64,000 bases of DNA. Source: Bacillus_BE sp042263505 (GTDB taxonomy: Bacteria > Bacillota > Bacilli > Bacillales > Cytobacillaceae). The notes beneath the pieces are model-generated. The model saw nothing but the letters and a program-made list of their open reading frames with translations. It was not told the DNA's origin and ran no database searches. The stretch lies in NCBI RefSeq assembly GCF_042263505.1, contig NZ_JBHKFI010000006.1, positions 1 through 64,000 on the forward strand, written 5' to 3'. Below are positions 26,106 through 34,861 of the stretch, one piece after another. A program made the translations under genes and the position numbers. Within the stretch, counting starts at the first letter, position 1. The number at the start of each line of letters is the position of its first letter.

Positions 26106-26477
26106 AAAAAGTCCCTCACCTTAATTCATTTTTCTATATATTCTAGCATATTTTACCATATTGATGAACATAGTAAAAAAGTCTGTTTCTTCCAAAATAA
26201 GAAACTTCGCCGATTGGAAAACCTTTATTCGAAGGCAGAGTTGTAGTTGCTATTCCTAAAATTGGCTATTATCTCAATCTTCATCACTGCAGTCATTTAT
26301 ACCATCTTAAAGTATTAATGAGTAAAGTTGCCGAAACGTTTCAGATGCTTTATGTCAAATGAAAAATCAAAGTCATCTTGAAAAATCAAAATTTTAAAAA
26401 AATATTTGCGAATTTTTTTATATCATCATAGGATTCTTTATGTAGTAGTTCTATTTTAAAGAAAGGAGATTGAAAGT
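26106..26477. other. Intergenic, nothing recognised
   Basis: About 370 nt between divergent genes (MFS on the minus strand, GyrI-like on the plus strand). It must contain both promoters. A plus-strand frame at 26046-26246 overlaps the MFS start and is not supported. Confidence 0.4.
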
Positions 26478-26930
26478 ATGAATAAGACAGTTGAAATCCT
26501 TCCAACCTATCGTATTGCCTATGTACGTCAAATGGGGCAATATGGGCCTGCAAATATTCAGACCATGGATAAAATTAAAAAATGGGCGGAGGAGAAAAAA
26601 CTTTTAAAATCAGCCATCATCCTGGGAATTCCGCAGGATAATCCAGAAACGACCCTTCCAGAAAATTGTCGTTATGATGCATGCATCGTCATTTCTCCGG
26701 ATTATCAACTTGATGATTCGATTTGTGAGGGGGAGCTTATCGGGGGAGAATATCTTATTTACAGAGTTAAACATACGACAACAGATATTCAAAAAGCATG
26801 GGCAGAAATACTTCTACTCCTACAAAATGGAGAATTTCAAATGGAGCAGAAACCGATTATTGAAAGATATACTTTTGAAATGATAGCTAATGGATATTGC
26901 GAATTATGCGTTCCAGTTAAACAGGCTTAG
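26478..26930 (+). CDS. GyrI-like small-molecule-binding domain protein
   Basis: 150-aa stand-alone GyrI/SOUL-type effector-binding domain, as found at the C-terminus of AraC and MerR regulators. Features: N-terminal LPTYRIAYVRQMGQYG strand, GIPQDNP, CRYDACIVISPD, and a conserved acidic position in the last helix-strand (IERYTFE). Members bind lipophilic cations, and some act as hydrolases of cyclopropanoid toxins. ATG at 26478 follows AAAGGAG. It has its own terminator. Confidence 0.8.
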   Translation: MNKTVEILPTYRIAYVRQMGQYGPANIQTMDKIKKWAEEKKLLKSAIILGIPQDNPETTLPENCRYDACIVISPDYQLDDSICEGELIGGEYLIYRVKHTTTDIQKAWAEILLLLQNGEFQMEQKPIIERYTFEMIANGYCELCVPVKQA

Positions 26931-26962
26931 AAAATTTTCAATAAAGAAAACAGCTCTATTAA

Positions 26963-26999
26963 AAAAATGGGTGCTTCGCACAGAGCTGCACCCATTTTT
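26963..26999 (+). terminator. Terminator of the GyrI-like gene
   Basis: AAAAATGGGTGC (26963-26974) pairs with 26988-26999, ending in TTTTT. Being symmetrical, it may also serve the convergent GNAT gene. Confidence 0.88.
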
Positions 27000-27043
27000 C
27001 AAATATAGTGAAAACAGTCCTTTTAAAGATAAAGAATCCTTTT

Positions 27044-27550
27044 CTACATATAATAAGCCATAAATATATCATCTCCATAAGAGCCATCTTCATATTTTAT
27101 TTGATTTTTTTGTCGTCCTTCTTCGATAAAACCAATTCGTTTATACACTTTGATTGCTCGATCATTTATGGAAGTGACGAATAAACAGATTTTTTCAAGA
27201 TTGTTTTGCTTTCTGGCCCAATCAATTAGGAATTCGATTAGCTCTGTACCAATCCCTTGATTGCAATGTTCTTCTCTAATACCAACCCCCATTGTCCCTG
27301 TATGTCTTAGTCGAACCTTTTCGTTACGAGTAAAAACTAAATATCCGACGACCTCTCCATCCATTTCTGCCACTATAATAAGATTACCTTTTCTATTGCT
27401 GTGCTTAATCTGTTCTCTTAGCTTACTGTCATTTTGAGGCAATTCCATCTTTGAAGAGGCAAAAAACTTTGTTGTTTCTTCTGATAGAATAATTTCTTTT
27501 CGTAAATTCACGATTACTTCAGCGTCTGATTCATTTGCAAGTCGTATCAC
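27044..27550 (-). CDS. GNAT family N-acetyltransferase
   Basis: 168-aa acetyl-CoA-dependent acetyltransferase. The acetyl-CoA pyrophosphate loop is EEHCNQGIGTELIEF (Q-x2-G-x-G pattern), preceded by a MGVGI strand and followed by CLFVTSINDRAIKVYKRIGF, the typical motif A/B arrangement. The C-terminal YGDDIFMAYYM is common in RimJ/RimL-like and polyamine-type acetyltransferases. The substrate is not predictable. It starts at ATG 27550 and lies alone. Confidence 0.88.
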   Translation of the reverse strand: MIRLANESDAEVIVNLRKEIILSEETTKFFASSKMELPQNDSKLREQIKHSNRKGNLIIVAEMDGEVVGYLVFTRNEKVRLRHTGTMGVGIREEHCNQGIGTELIEFLIDWARKQNNLEKICLFVTSINDRAIKVYKRIGFIEEGRQKNQIKYEDGSYGDDIFMAYYM

Positions 27551-27947
27551 ATAAATCCCTCATTTTTGGTTACAGAATATATCTCTATTCTTAGATAAAT
27601 TGCAAATTATTGCAATATTCAATTGGAAATTTAACAAATGAGTAGATTGGAGCGTGATATGTTCATCTAATTTTTTTTAAAACAATTCATTCTCCCTTTA
27701 TTTTCCTGTACTTTTATAAATCGGTTGAGCCTTATAAAGAGTTACACGTTTTTCTCACTTATATTGGGATAGATCCATCTCTATCTGTTAACTCTTTAAA
27801 TTCTTGTTTTAAAATAAATATACATAAGAAATGTATTGAAAACCAAATGAAGCTTATCAACTTTAGATTTTAGACTATCAAGTCATAGGCTAATGGACAA
27901 TCATTTAAACCTCACATAAATAAAATGGATTAAGGATGGTGACGGAA
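27551..27947. other. Intergenic, nothing recognised
   Basis: About 400 nt of AT-rich DNA between the divergent GNAT and GerP-like genes. A sporulation-type promoter for the latter would be expected here but none was recognised with confidence. Confidence 0.4.
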
Positions 27948-28130
27948 ATGGGAAATTCCATCAATATTAGTCAATTTAAGGTGCGATCCCTAACAAATAA
28001 TGCCAATATCAACTTTGGGGTAACCTATCAGAATAGCCATACTTCCAATAATGTGATTATCGGTGGCAATTTTAACTTTGGCGATGCGTGCTTAAATTCT
28101 TTTACAAATATTAATTTTACAAAGGTATAA
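27948..28130 (+). CDS. Possible GerPA/GerPF-like spore protein, 60 aa
   Basis: Short Asn/Phe/Gly-rich beta-type peptide starting MGNSINISQFKV. The pattern N-F-G-x-T-x-x-N-S-H-T-x-N-N followed by GGNFNFGD resembles the strand-turn repeats of GerPA/GerPF-family spore coat permeability proteins. Those proteins are of similar length and are usually made in the mother cell. ATG at 27948 follows AAGGATGG; the frame is open to 27936 but that start has no ribosome binding site. In contrast to gerP operons it is a single gene. The family call is a resemblance, not a firm match. Confidence 0.55.
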   Translation: MGNSINISQFKVRSLTNNANINFGVTYQNSHTSNNVIIGGNFNFGDACLNSFTNINFTKV

Positions 28131-28224
28131 AATTTACCAACGAATACGGAGTTTGAATCATTCCTTAGTTAAAAATAAAGATGACACACAAACATAATTT
28201 ATATCATAATTGTTCTTTCCACTG

Positions 28225-28255
28225 AAAAACGTATCCCAAGAGGATACGCTTTTTT
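28225..28255. terminator. Bidirectional terminator
   Basis: AAAAACGTATCC (28225-28236) pairs with 28242-28253, followed by T-runs on both strands. It serves the GerP-like gene and the convergent DUF2332 gene. Confidence 0.8.
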
Positions 28256-28268
28256 CAACAGATTATGA

Positions 28269-29309
28269 TCAGAGATTAAGGCCGTTTGGATACCATTTAA
28301 ACCATCTCCCATGTCCATCAGTATCCGCAATGATTTGTTTATACTCTGTTCCATCTAAATAGGCTTCTAGATGAAGATAGCGATCGCGAATATTATTATA
28401 AAGATGAAATACATCTCTTCCCTTTCCAATTGAATTAATCTTATTTAGAAGCAAATTTTTTGTTTCAGGAGCCAATTGATTGGCTACATGTGTATGAAAT
28501 ATTACAGGAATTTGTTCTTTTGGGATTTTATGAATGTAATCATCCAATAAAACAATCCCGTCCCCATGTATGAGGTGAATTGGATGGTTTGTGACAATTT
28601 CTGCAGCTTTTTCAAACATTGATAATCTTTCCTGATGCTCTGGCCAAATAAGGGCCTTAAGCCATAAATAGGCTTCTGAATCTTTTAAATTGATCGGGTT
28701 TAAATCAAATCCTATTCTTGCGGACACTGGTGGTGAAGTCGGTTGGACAGGAAGTGGGTCAGGTCCAATATTCTTTGAAGTAATCACAAAGTTGGCATCA
28801 GGATTCCCAACAATATCTTTTTCATTATAGGAATAGGAATATTGATCCCAGAGCAAAAGAAGTCCTGAACTTGTACCAATCTCCAAGAGAGCTAACGGCT
28901 TATTTGTTTTTTCATAAATTAGGCTAAAAACCGGATAGAGATAGGCACATCTTCTTACTTCATTCGTTTGCACGATCTTCGTTTGTAAAATTCTCACTAT
29001 TTCAGCCATATTTAGGAGGCAAAACTCCTTAAAAGGTTTAAAAGATTCAGTAAAAGGCTTCGTTTCAGTCACAATACTAGGATAATAATCTTTCAATCGA
29101 TGATTCTGATATTTTAAAAGAAGATAATGAACAGCGCCAAAGAATAAATTTGGAATCGGCTGCCCCTTCTTTGCTGTCTTACATATTTCTAGTAAATCCT
29201 GATCTTTTGCAATTTTACGAGAAAGAAATTCATATAATTCACTAGAGTCATGACATTCATATTGTGCAAAACGAATAAACCTCTCAGATAAAGGCAGTTC
29301 CTTTAACAT
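28269..29309 (-). CDS. DUF2332 family protein, 346 aa
   Basis: Protein of unknown function that I recognise as DUF2332. The central LLEIGTSSGLLLLWDQYSY resembles motif I of SAM-dependent methyltransferases; IGFDLNPINL and HLIHGDGI continue the Rossmann-like pattern, so an enzyme acting with a nucleotide or SAM is plausible but unproven. A conserved-looking VIFHTHVANQL segment follows. ATG at 29309 has GGGGGGA 4-5 nt upstream. The frame is open to ATG at 29354, which has a weaker site, so the start is uncertain by 15 codons. Confidence 0.75.
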   Translation of the reverse strand: MLKELPLSERFIRFAQYECHDSSELYEFLSRKIAKDQDLLEICKTAKKGQPIPNLFFGAVHYLLLKYQNHRLKDYYPSIVTETKPFTESFKPFKEFCLLNMAEIVRILQTKIVQTNEVRRCAYLYPVFSLIYEKTNKPLALLEIGTSSGLLLLWDQYSYSYNEKDIVGNPDANFVITSKNIGPDPLPVQPTSPPVSARIGFDLNPINLKDSEAYLWLKALIWPEHQERLSMFEKAAEIVTNHPIHLIHGDGIVLLDDYIHKIPKEQIPVIFHTHVANQLAPETKNLLLNKINSIGKGRDVFHLYNNIRDRYLHLEAYLDGTEYKQIIADTDGHGRWFKWYPNGLNL

Positions 29310-29507
29310 AAAATCCCCCCATTCAATACCTTCAAATTCTCCTTTGTCCATCAATCTGATCTTATAATCCCCTTTATTTGAAGTTCATCTGGATGAAGTT
29401 TTATATGATACGGATATTCTAACCTAAACGAAATAGTAACAAAAATATACTTTTATGGTAGACTTTACATAAGAAAATATCAAATTTTAAAAAAATGTGG
29501 TGATGTT

Positions 29508-29693
29508 ATGACAATAAACCGTGAATTAATTCGACTTGCACTCATGATTATTTTAATTTTTGGCGGAACTTTATTGATTCATTATTTTCGGACAGGTGAA
29601 TGGTTAATTGATGAATTGATTGGTGCTGCAATTGGTATTGTCCTTTTCATTTTTTCATTGCTTTGGAGGAACAGGAACAAACAATCTAATTGA
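29508..29693 (+). CDS. Small two-helix membrane protein, 61 aa
   Basis: ATG at 29508 preceded by GTGGTGATG. Two hydrophobic segments (IRLALMIILIFGGTLLIHYF and IGAAIGIVLFIFSLLW) are joined by a short acidic loop, with a basic tail RNRNKQSN, so both ends are likely cytoplasmic. A perfect 18-bp terminator follows. The family is not recognised. Confidence 0.7.
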   Translation: MTINRELIRLALMIILIFGGTLLIHYFRTGEWLIDELIGAAIGIVLFIFSLLWRNRNKQSN

Positions 29694-29715
29694 TCAAAGC
29701 GAATAATATTCGAGA

Positions 29716-29756
29716 AAAAAATAAGCTTCTAATCTCAGATTAGAAGCTTATTTTTT
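29716..29756. terminator. Bidirectional terminator, 18-bp stem
   Basis: Positions 29716-29733 and 29739-29756 are perfectly complementary with the loop CTCAG, flanked by A-run and T-run. It ends the small membrane protein gene and the convergent mbcS-like gene. Confidence 0.92.
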
Positions 29757-29773
29757 CTTTGAATTTTGAGGGA

Positions 29774-31363
29774 TTAATCAAGAGAGATTTTTCCTGTGTA
29801 TTTCCGTAAATCCACTCGCTTAATTTTTCCTGAATCAGTTTTAGGAAGCGCATTTATAAATTGGATGATTCTTGGATATTTATATGGAGCAGTCAATTTT
29901 TTCGCAAATTGTTGAAGTTCTCTTACCAAATGGTCATTGCCTGTAATACCTTCTTTTAGTACAACAAACGCCTTCACAAGATTTCCTCTGATTGGGTCTG
30001 GAGAGGCAACAACTGCACATTCCTTAACTGCTTCATGTTTCATCAGGCTATCTTCTACTTCAAATGGTCCAATCGTGTAGCCTGAACTAATAATGACATC
30101 ATCATTCCGACCTTGGAACCAGATATAACCATCTTCATCCATTGATGCTCGATCCCCTGTAAGAAAATACTGTCCTCGACATGAATCATTTGTTTTGACC
30201 TCGTCCTTGTAATATTCCTTAAATAAAGCAGGAAAGTCCTTTCTAACAGCAATGGTTCCAACTTCATTTGCAGGAAGCGGATTTCCTTCCTGATCCACGA
30301 TAGCAATAAAATCTTTTAATAGAGGTTGTCCCATAGAACCAATTTTACTGGAATCTACATTTAAGTTTGCGATTAATAACGTGCTCTCCGTTTGTCCATA
30401 GCCATCGCGAATTTGAATATTAAATGTGTTTTTAAAGACATCAATTACTTCTCTATTAAGAGCTTCACCAGCTGAAACGGCTGTATGTAAATGAGAAAGA
30501 TCAAATGATTGAATATCCTCTAATTTAGCCATCATCCGGTATTCAGTTGGTGTGCAGCATAAAACATTTATTTTATAGTCTTGTAGTAGTTGTAAATATT
30601 TGTGTGGGCTGAATTTTCGATTGCTAACAAATCCAGTTGCGCCGGATCCCAAAATAGATAAAAACGGACTCCATACCCATTTTTGCCATCCCGGAGCAGC
30701 AGTTGCCCATACGACGTCAGTTTCACTAATATTCAGCCATTTTGATGCAGCTGTTCTTAAATGGGCATAACCCCATCCATGACTGTGCACGACTCCCTTT
30801 GGAAATCCTGTTGTGCCGGATGTGTAAGCAAGATAAGCAAAATCCTCTTTTGTTGTTTTGACTGTTGAAAAGGTTTCTGGTTCTCCCTCCATTAAATCTT
30901 CCATCCGCATCCAACCAGGAACTTCTTGACCGAAAGCGATCCGATATTGAACAAATGGAGTTTCATCCTCTATACGATCAAATTCTGCTACAAATGGGTG
31001 GTAAGCAATAATTGCTTTTGCCTCTGAATGATTCAATCGATAGCTTAAGTCCTTTGCACGGAGTAATTCAGAAGAGGGACTTATCACTAAGCCTGCTTTC
31101 AAACAAGCTAAATAGATGATATATGATTCAACAAGACGTGTTGTCATGACCACGACCCTGTCACCTTTTGTTAATCCTAGACTTGTCAACCCATTGGCTA
31201 ACTGATTTGCCCTCTTTATTAATCCAGAATAGGTGATTGTCGTTGGTTCCCCTGATTTTTGATCAAGTATAAGAGCAGGCTTCTCTGAAAAATATTGATC
31301 AATCTCATCCGCAATATTATAAACTTCTGGTGCAATTAAAGTTTTTAAGTCCAAATCTGTCAT
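29774..31363 (-). CDS. mbcS: Acyl-CoA synthetase, MbcS-like (short/branched-chain)
   Basis: 529-aa AMP-forming acyl-CoA synthetase of the medium-chain/branched-chain type. Motifs: AYTSGTTGFPKGVVHSH P-loop, GYGQTES, YFLTGDRASMDEDGY, GRNDDVIISSGYTIGPFEVE, and the catalytic lysine in DSGKIKR. Length and several stretches (IAPEVYNIADEI, PSSELL) recall Bacillus subtilis MbcS (YtcI), which activates isobutyrate and methylbutyrates as primers of branched fatty acids. The gene is monocistronic. The name is by resemblance; other short-chain acids are possible substrates. Confidence 0.82.
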   Translation of the reverse strand: MTDLDLKTLIAPEVYNIADEIDQYFSEKPALILDQKSGEPTTITYSGLIKRANQLANGLTSLGLTKGDRVVVMTTRLVESYIIYLACLKAGLVISPSSELLRAKDLSYRLNHSEAKAIIAYHPFVAEFDRIEDETPFVQYRIAFGQEVPGWMRMEDLMEGEPETFSTVKTTKEDFAYLAYTSGTTGFPKGVVHSHGWGYAHLRTAASKWLNISETDVVWATAAPGWQKWVWSPFLSILGSGATGFVSNRKFSPHKYLQLLQDYKINVLCCTPTEYRMMAKLEDIQSFDLSHLHTAVSAGEALNREVIDVFKNTFNIQIRDGYGQTESTLLIANLNVDSSKIGSMGQPLLKDFIAIVDQEGNPLPANEVGTIAVRKDFPALFKEYYKDEVKTNDSCRGQYFLTGDRASMDEDGYIWFQGRNDDVIISSGYTIGPFEVEDSLMKHEAVKECAVVASPDPIRGNLVKAFVVLKEGITGNDHLVRELQQFAKKLTAPYKYPRIIQFINALPKTDSGKIKRVDLRKYTGKISLD

Positions 31364-31541
31364 CCTTCTTTTCCTTAGGTATTATACATACAGGTTACAC
31401 TATTTTTTAAAGTGACCTTATAGCATATTATAACATCTAGTGTTAGTACTTGATACTAATTTAATATGAATTTTTAATTAAAATTTATAATATTTTCAAA
31501 AAAATCTACCATTTCTTTGACATAATCGTTAGCAAAGAAAT

Positions 31542-31573
31542 AAGACTTATGAAATTCAACCTGCATAAGTCTT
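31542..31573 (-). terminator. Terminator of the VOC-family gene
   Basis: AAGACTTATG (31542-31551) pairs with 31564-31573; an A/T-rich extension and ATTTCTTT follow on the minus strand. Confidence 0.75.
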
Positions 31574-31602
31574 TTATTACCATTAGATGATATAATCAGG
31601 TA

Positions 31603-31989
31603 CTAGTTATTTCCTTTTTCCATAACAGCAAAATAGTGATCTTCAAAGTCGGCAAAATTAAAAACTCTCCCACCAGGGATACTCACCACTTGCCCAACTT
31701 TAATTTTTTGCTTTATTAAATGTTGATAAAGCTGATCTAAATCATCAGTAAAGAACATCAAAGAAGGAGTTCCTAAATTTAATCCAGGCTCCATCTTTGC
31801 TACAAAGTCCTTATTATGAAGGATAAGGGTAGTCTCAGCGTCCTTGGAAGGAGCTATTTCAATCCATCTCATTCCTTGATCATTATTTTCTTCAGAAATG
31901 ATTATGAATCCAACGATTTCTGTCCAAAAGCGAACAGCTTCATCTTGATTATTAACATATAGCATAATTTGTCCAACCTTATTAATCAT
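31603..31989 (-). CDS. VOC (glyoxalase/dioxygenase-like) family protein
   Basis: 128-aa vicinal-oxygen-chelate fold protein built of two beta-alpha-beta-beta-beta units: the first starts KVGQIMLYVNNQDEAVRFWTEIVGF, the second ends RVFNFADFEDHYFAVMEK. The C-terminal D-x-x-x-x-x-F-x-V-x-E is the usual metal-binding Glu region. The N-terminal His of true glyoxalase I is not evident, so its enzyme activity is uncertain. ATG at 31989 lies 8 nt after GGAGTG; the GTG at 31998 is too close to that site. Confidence 0.82.
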   Translation of the reverse strand: MINKVGQIMLYVNNQDEAVRFWTEIVGFIIISEENNDQGMRWIEIAPSKDAETTLILHNKDFVAKMEPGLNLGTPSLMFFTDDLDQLYQHLIKQKIKVGQVVSIPGGRVFNFADFEDHYFAVMEKGNN

Positions 31990-31998
31990 TTCAACCAC

Positions 31999-32325
31999 AC
32001 TCCAATCTTTATTCTATTAATGATATGTGATGCAAAGTAACAATTTTATTTTTTCCCATAGTCGCTTAAGATAAACTTATTTGTCCGTCTGATGTTGTGT
32101 GAAGTTCAATCCACTTATTGTTGGTAACTTAAAATTTGTATATCTCTCGTATTCGTTGAAAGATGATGAGATGTTTTGTGAAAAAATAGTGATAGCGACT
32201 CTTGCTAGGAAGTGATAAAACGCTATACTTTGAGACGTCATGAAGATACTAGCGGCACCAAAAATAATAAATTTCACTGAAAAAACTCCCGAAAAAATAA
32301 TGATGGAATTACTATTATAAATAAA
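31999..32325. other. Intergenic, no supported gene
   Basis: A minus-strand frame of 96 codons (32077-32367) overlaps the following terminator and shows no family features or ribosome binding site, so it is not called. A 39-codon plus-strand frame from about 32099 has protein-like composition but stops early; it may be a gene relic. Confidence 0.35.
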
Positions 32326-32357
32326 ATACGGACAGCTTAATCTTTTGCTGTCCGTAT
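32326..32357 (-). terminator. Terminator of the beta-hydroxyacid dehydrogenase gene
   Basis: ATACGGACAGC (32326-32336) pairs perfectly with 32347-32357; TTTATTTAT follows on the minus strand. Confidence 0.85.
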
Positions 32358-32376
32358 CTTTTCCCATTCTATTTTA

Positions 32377-33264
32377 TTATTCTAAGCCTGCATTTTCTGA
32401 TGCAATTCTTGATAATGCAGACCAATCTTGGTTTTCTCTCCCTTTTGCAACAGATGCTAGCAACGTGTCATGCAAAAGGCTTGCAATTGGCATTGGGTTT
32501 TGCTTTGCGTTTGCCTCTTCAAGGACGAGATTACAATCTTTTAACCCAAGTGCCAGCTTAAAACCCGCAGGTTCAAAGTTTCTTTTGCCAATCATGGAAC
32601 CATAGCCATTGTAAACGGTGCAATTAAATAAAGTAGAAGCATAAATCTCGGCAGCCAATTCACGGTCGATGCCATTCTTTTCAGCGAGATTAAAGGACTC
32701 TGTCATTGCTTCCATCGCTGCCATAATCATAAAATTCCCACCAAGTTTGATGACATTCGCATTCCCTGGTTCCTCTCCAATATCAAATATACGTTGACCT
32801 AGTGCTTCTTGAATAGGCGTCACTCTTAATTTTGCCTCATTCCTCCCTGAAGAAAGGATAAATAGTTTTTGCTCAGCAGCAGCTTCAGGTCGACCGAACA
32901 CAGGAGATGCTACATAATAACTCCCCTGCTCTTGGTGGAAAGCCGCGAGTTTGCGAGATGTTTCCGGTGCTACCGTGCTCATGGAAAGATGAATTCCGCC
33001 ATGAGTTAGCTTTTTCCCGAATCCTTTTTCATGAAAAACAATTTCCTCTAATGCTTGATCATTGGAAACCATTGTAATGACCACCCCGCCAGGTTCAGCA
33101 ACATCAGCCAATTGATTGACCTGAATCGCACCAGCCGCAACGACTTCCTTTGCTTTTTCTGGTGTACGGTTATAAACTTTTACCTTAAAGCCTGCTTTTA
33201 AAAGATTCATCACCATGGGCTGCCCCATATTTCCTAATCCGATAAAGCCGATTTCTTGCGTCAT
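32377..33264 (-). CDS. NAD(P)-dependent beta-hydroxyacid dehydrogenase (3-hydroxyisobutyrate dehydrogenase family)
   Basis: 295-aa oxidoreductase. The N-terminal Rossmann fold shows GFIGLGNMGQPM (dinucleotide loop) followed by VYNRTPEKA, where the Arg after Asn suggests NADP preference. The substrate-binding motif HLSMSTVAPETSRKLA and the catalytic lysine region KLGGNFMIM are as in the family. The second half is all-helical. ATG at 33264 follows GGAGG at 10 nt; the frame is open to 33285, but those codons cover the ribosome binding site. The substrate is unknown; many Bacillus paralogues act on 3-hydroxyacids or on semialdehydes in reverse. Confidence 0.88.
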   Translation of the reverse strand: MTQEIGFIGLGNMGQPMVMNLLKAGFKVKVYNRTPEKAKEVVAAGAIQVNQLADVAEPGGVVITMVSNDQALEEIVFHEKGFGKKLTHGGIHLSMSTVAPETSRKLAAFHQEQGSYYVASPVFGRPEAAAEQKLFILSSGRNEAKLRVTPIQEALGQRIFDIGEEPGNANVIKLGGNFMIMAAMEAMTESFNLAEKNGIDRELAAEIYASTLFNCTVYNGYGSMIGKRNFEPAGFKLALGLKDCNLVLEEANAKQNPMPIASLLHDTLLASVAKGRENQDWSALSRIASENAGLE

Positions 33265-33414
33265 TTTTGCATGTCCTCCATTCATCTTATTTTATATGGG
33301 TAACAACATTAGCTACTTTACTTTTGGTATTGCCTGCAATATAGACAAATTATGAATCAATCTTTGAAAAGATGATAATTGTTATTGATTTTACTGCATT
33401 CTGTAGCTACTTTG

Positions 33415-33696
33415 TCAAAGGCTGATTTGATATTCTTTAGATAAGAATAGGAGATATAATGCATATCTATTGTTTTCCTTGGCATGTATATCTAAACCAC
33501 CAATAATGTTACCCTCAAGCCAAATTGTGTAATGTGAATAATTCTTTATTTTATCAATTAATTTTTCAACAGGCTCATTGACAGGGCTATTTTCGTGGTC
33601 CTCCTATCTTTTTAAGTCATCAATGAATACTTCTTTTTGAATGTTAAACAAAATTTCTGCTTCATCAATTTTGGTTCACTTGATACTTAAATCCAT
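33415..33696 (-). pseudogene. Decayed GNAT acetyltransferase gene
   Basis: From ATG at 33696 the minus strand reads MDLSIK-stop-TKIDEAEILFNIQKEVF, then IDDLKR-stop-EDHENSPVNEPVEKL, then YTIWLEGNIIGGLDIHAK and a final TGA at 33415. This is the typical N-terminal half of a Bacillus GNAT acetyltransferase. Two in-frame stops interrupt it and the acetyl-CoA binding half is missing. The reading frame is otherwise undisturbed over 94 codons, so the damage is recent. Confidence 0.75.
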
Positions 33697-33826
33697 TTTA
33701 ATGACATCCTGTAATTAATTTTGCCAAGGTTCGATTGAATCTTTCAAATTATTTTAACATAAAAATTAACTTATCCTTGAAAAAATTTCTAATTAAGTAA
33801 AAATCGAATACAAACCTAAGAAAAAA

Positions 33827-33848
33827 GCAATGGAACCAAATCCATTGC
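33827..33848 (-). terminator. Terminator of the MltG-like gene pair
   Basis: GCAATGGA/TCCATTGC stem (33827-33834, 33841-33848) followed on the minus strand by TTTTTT, 120 nt beyond the last stop codon. Confidence 0.75.
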
Positions 33849-33968
33849 CTTGTCAATTGCTAATTTATTGATAAAAGTATTAAGAATTGCTCTGTGAATT
33901 AGACTTCGAATTACAGTTTTCTACCTCTGAACCGAACCCATTAGTCACATCCATTCCTTTTTACTCTT

Positions 33969-34472
33969 TTATTTTTTGAATACAACCGCAATAACTTCGT
34001 CTTCGGTCATATCGCTATCAATTCGATACGTTCCTGGCCGTAAGTTGTTGGCAAGCCCCTTCTTCTCCACTCGTTTTGAGAAGTCAAATGCGTTATCAAC
34101 AATTTTTGATCTTACAAGAACTTTCCCGACATCATAGCTTGTCATCCCTTTTGATACGGATAAGAACGTGCGATATATAATCTTCTCTTTGCCTGTATCT
34201 TCGGACTTAGAATCAGTTTTCGAATTAGAATCTTCCTTCTTCACTGCTTCTGATTTAGTAGATTTAAGGATTTTATTCAATTCATCCTTTGTATAAATCA
34301 TATAACCTGCAGTGGTTAGCTTGTCTTTCATTTCCTTTTCAGAAGGCTCCACTACTTTTGTTTTACTAGATTTATTGGTTGCACCTTCAACATCAGATAA
34401 GTAAACCGCGCCAAGTACAGTTGATGATAGCAATAGTCCTGCTGCAAAACTGGAAATCAACTTAGCGTTCAT
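33969..34472 (-). CDS. Exported protein with MltG-like N-terminal subdomain, 167 aa
   Basis: An N-terminal hydrophobic segment (LISSFAAGLLLSSTVLGAVYL, too long to quote in full) acts as signal or anchor. A Lys/Ser/Asp-rich low-complexity linker (about residues 75-98) follows. The C-terminal region IDENTIFIED by SVSKGMTSYDVGKVLV and LRPGTYRIDSDMTEDEVI resembles the LysM-like subdomain that precedes the catalytic domain in MltG (YceG/YrrL) endolytic transglycosylases. The catalytic domain itself is absent, so it is not an active transglycosylase. The start codon overlaps the stop of the upstream gene (TAATG), so the two are translationally coupled. Confidence 0.7.
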   Translation of the reverse strand: MNAKLISSFAAGLLLSSTVLGAVYLSDVEGATNKSSKTKVVEPSEKEMKDKLTTAGYMIYTKDELNKILKSTKSEAVKKEDSNSKTDSKSEDTGKEKIIYRTFLSVSKGMTSYDVGKVLVRSKIVDNAFDFSKRVEKKGLANNLRPGTYRIDSDMTEDEVIAVVFKK

Positions 34473-34846
34473 TAGTTGGCACTCCTTTCTTTCTTCGAAG
34501 ATTTATAAGGAGCCAACAAAAGTTCAACTTCATGTTCATCTAATTGTTTTTCTGTAGCAATACTTTTGAAGGAGTAGCCTCTTTTATATAAATCTAACAG
34601 CTCGCGCATCAAAAGTCGCTCTTCTGATGAAATGACTTTATTATCAGCTTTTTGAGAAAGAATTTCCACATCGAGCTCTAGATTACGAATATGATTTTGT
34701 AGCTTACTCGTCTCTTCCATCATTGAGAAATAAATAGAATCAATTTCTCTTTGTTCATGACCTGATGATTGCTTAAATTTCACTAAAGAAAAAATTAGCA
34801 ACACAGCTGAAATACCAAATAGAATGGCTAATGTCCATCCAATCAT
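34472..34846 (-). CDS. Membrane-anchored coiled-coil protein, SwrB/DUF6115-like, 124 aa
   Basis: One N-terminal membrane helix (WTLAILFGISAVLLIFSLV), then a coiled-coil region (about residues 30-75) and a C-terminal helix-turn-helix-like segment (ELLDLYKRGYSFKSIATEKQ, then LDEHEVELLL). The layout is that of SwrB-like proteins, which influence motility or envelope assembly in Bacillus; the resemblance is in architecture only. ATG at 34846 has GGAGG 8 nt upstream; the frame is open to 34861. It is coupled to the MltG-like exported protein, suggesting a joint role at the cell envelope. Confidence 0.6.
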   Translation of the reverse strand: MIGWTLAILFGISAVLLIFSLVKFKQSSGHEQREIDSIYFSMMEETSKLQNHIRNLELDVEILSQKADNKVISSEERLLMRELLDLYKRGYSFKSIATEKQLDEHEVELLLAPYKSSKKERSAN

Positions 34847-34861
34847 TATGAAATCCTCCAT

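Noticed and set aside
32077..32367. 96-codon minus-strand frame between VOC and dehydrogenase genes
   Set aside because: Covers the dehydrogenase terminator and shows no recognisable domain or ribosome binding site.
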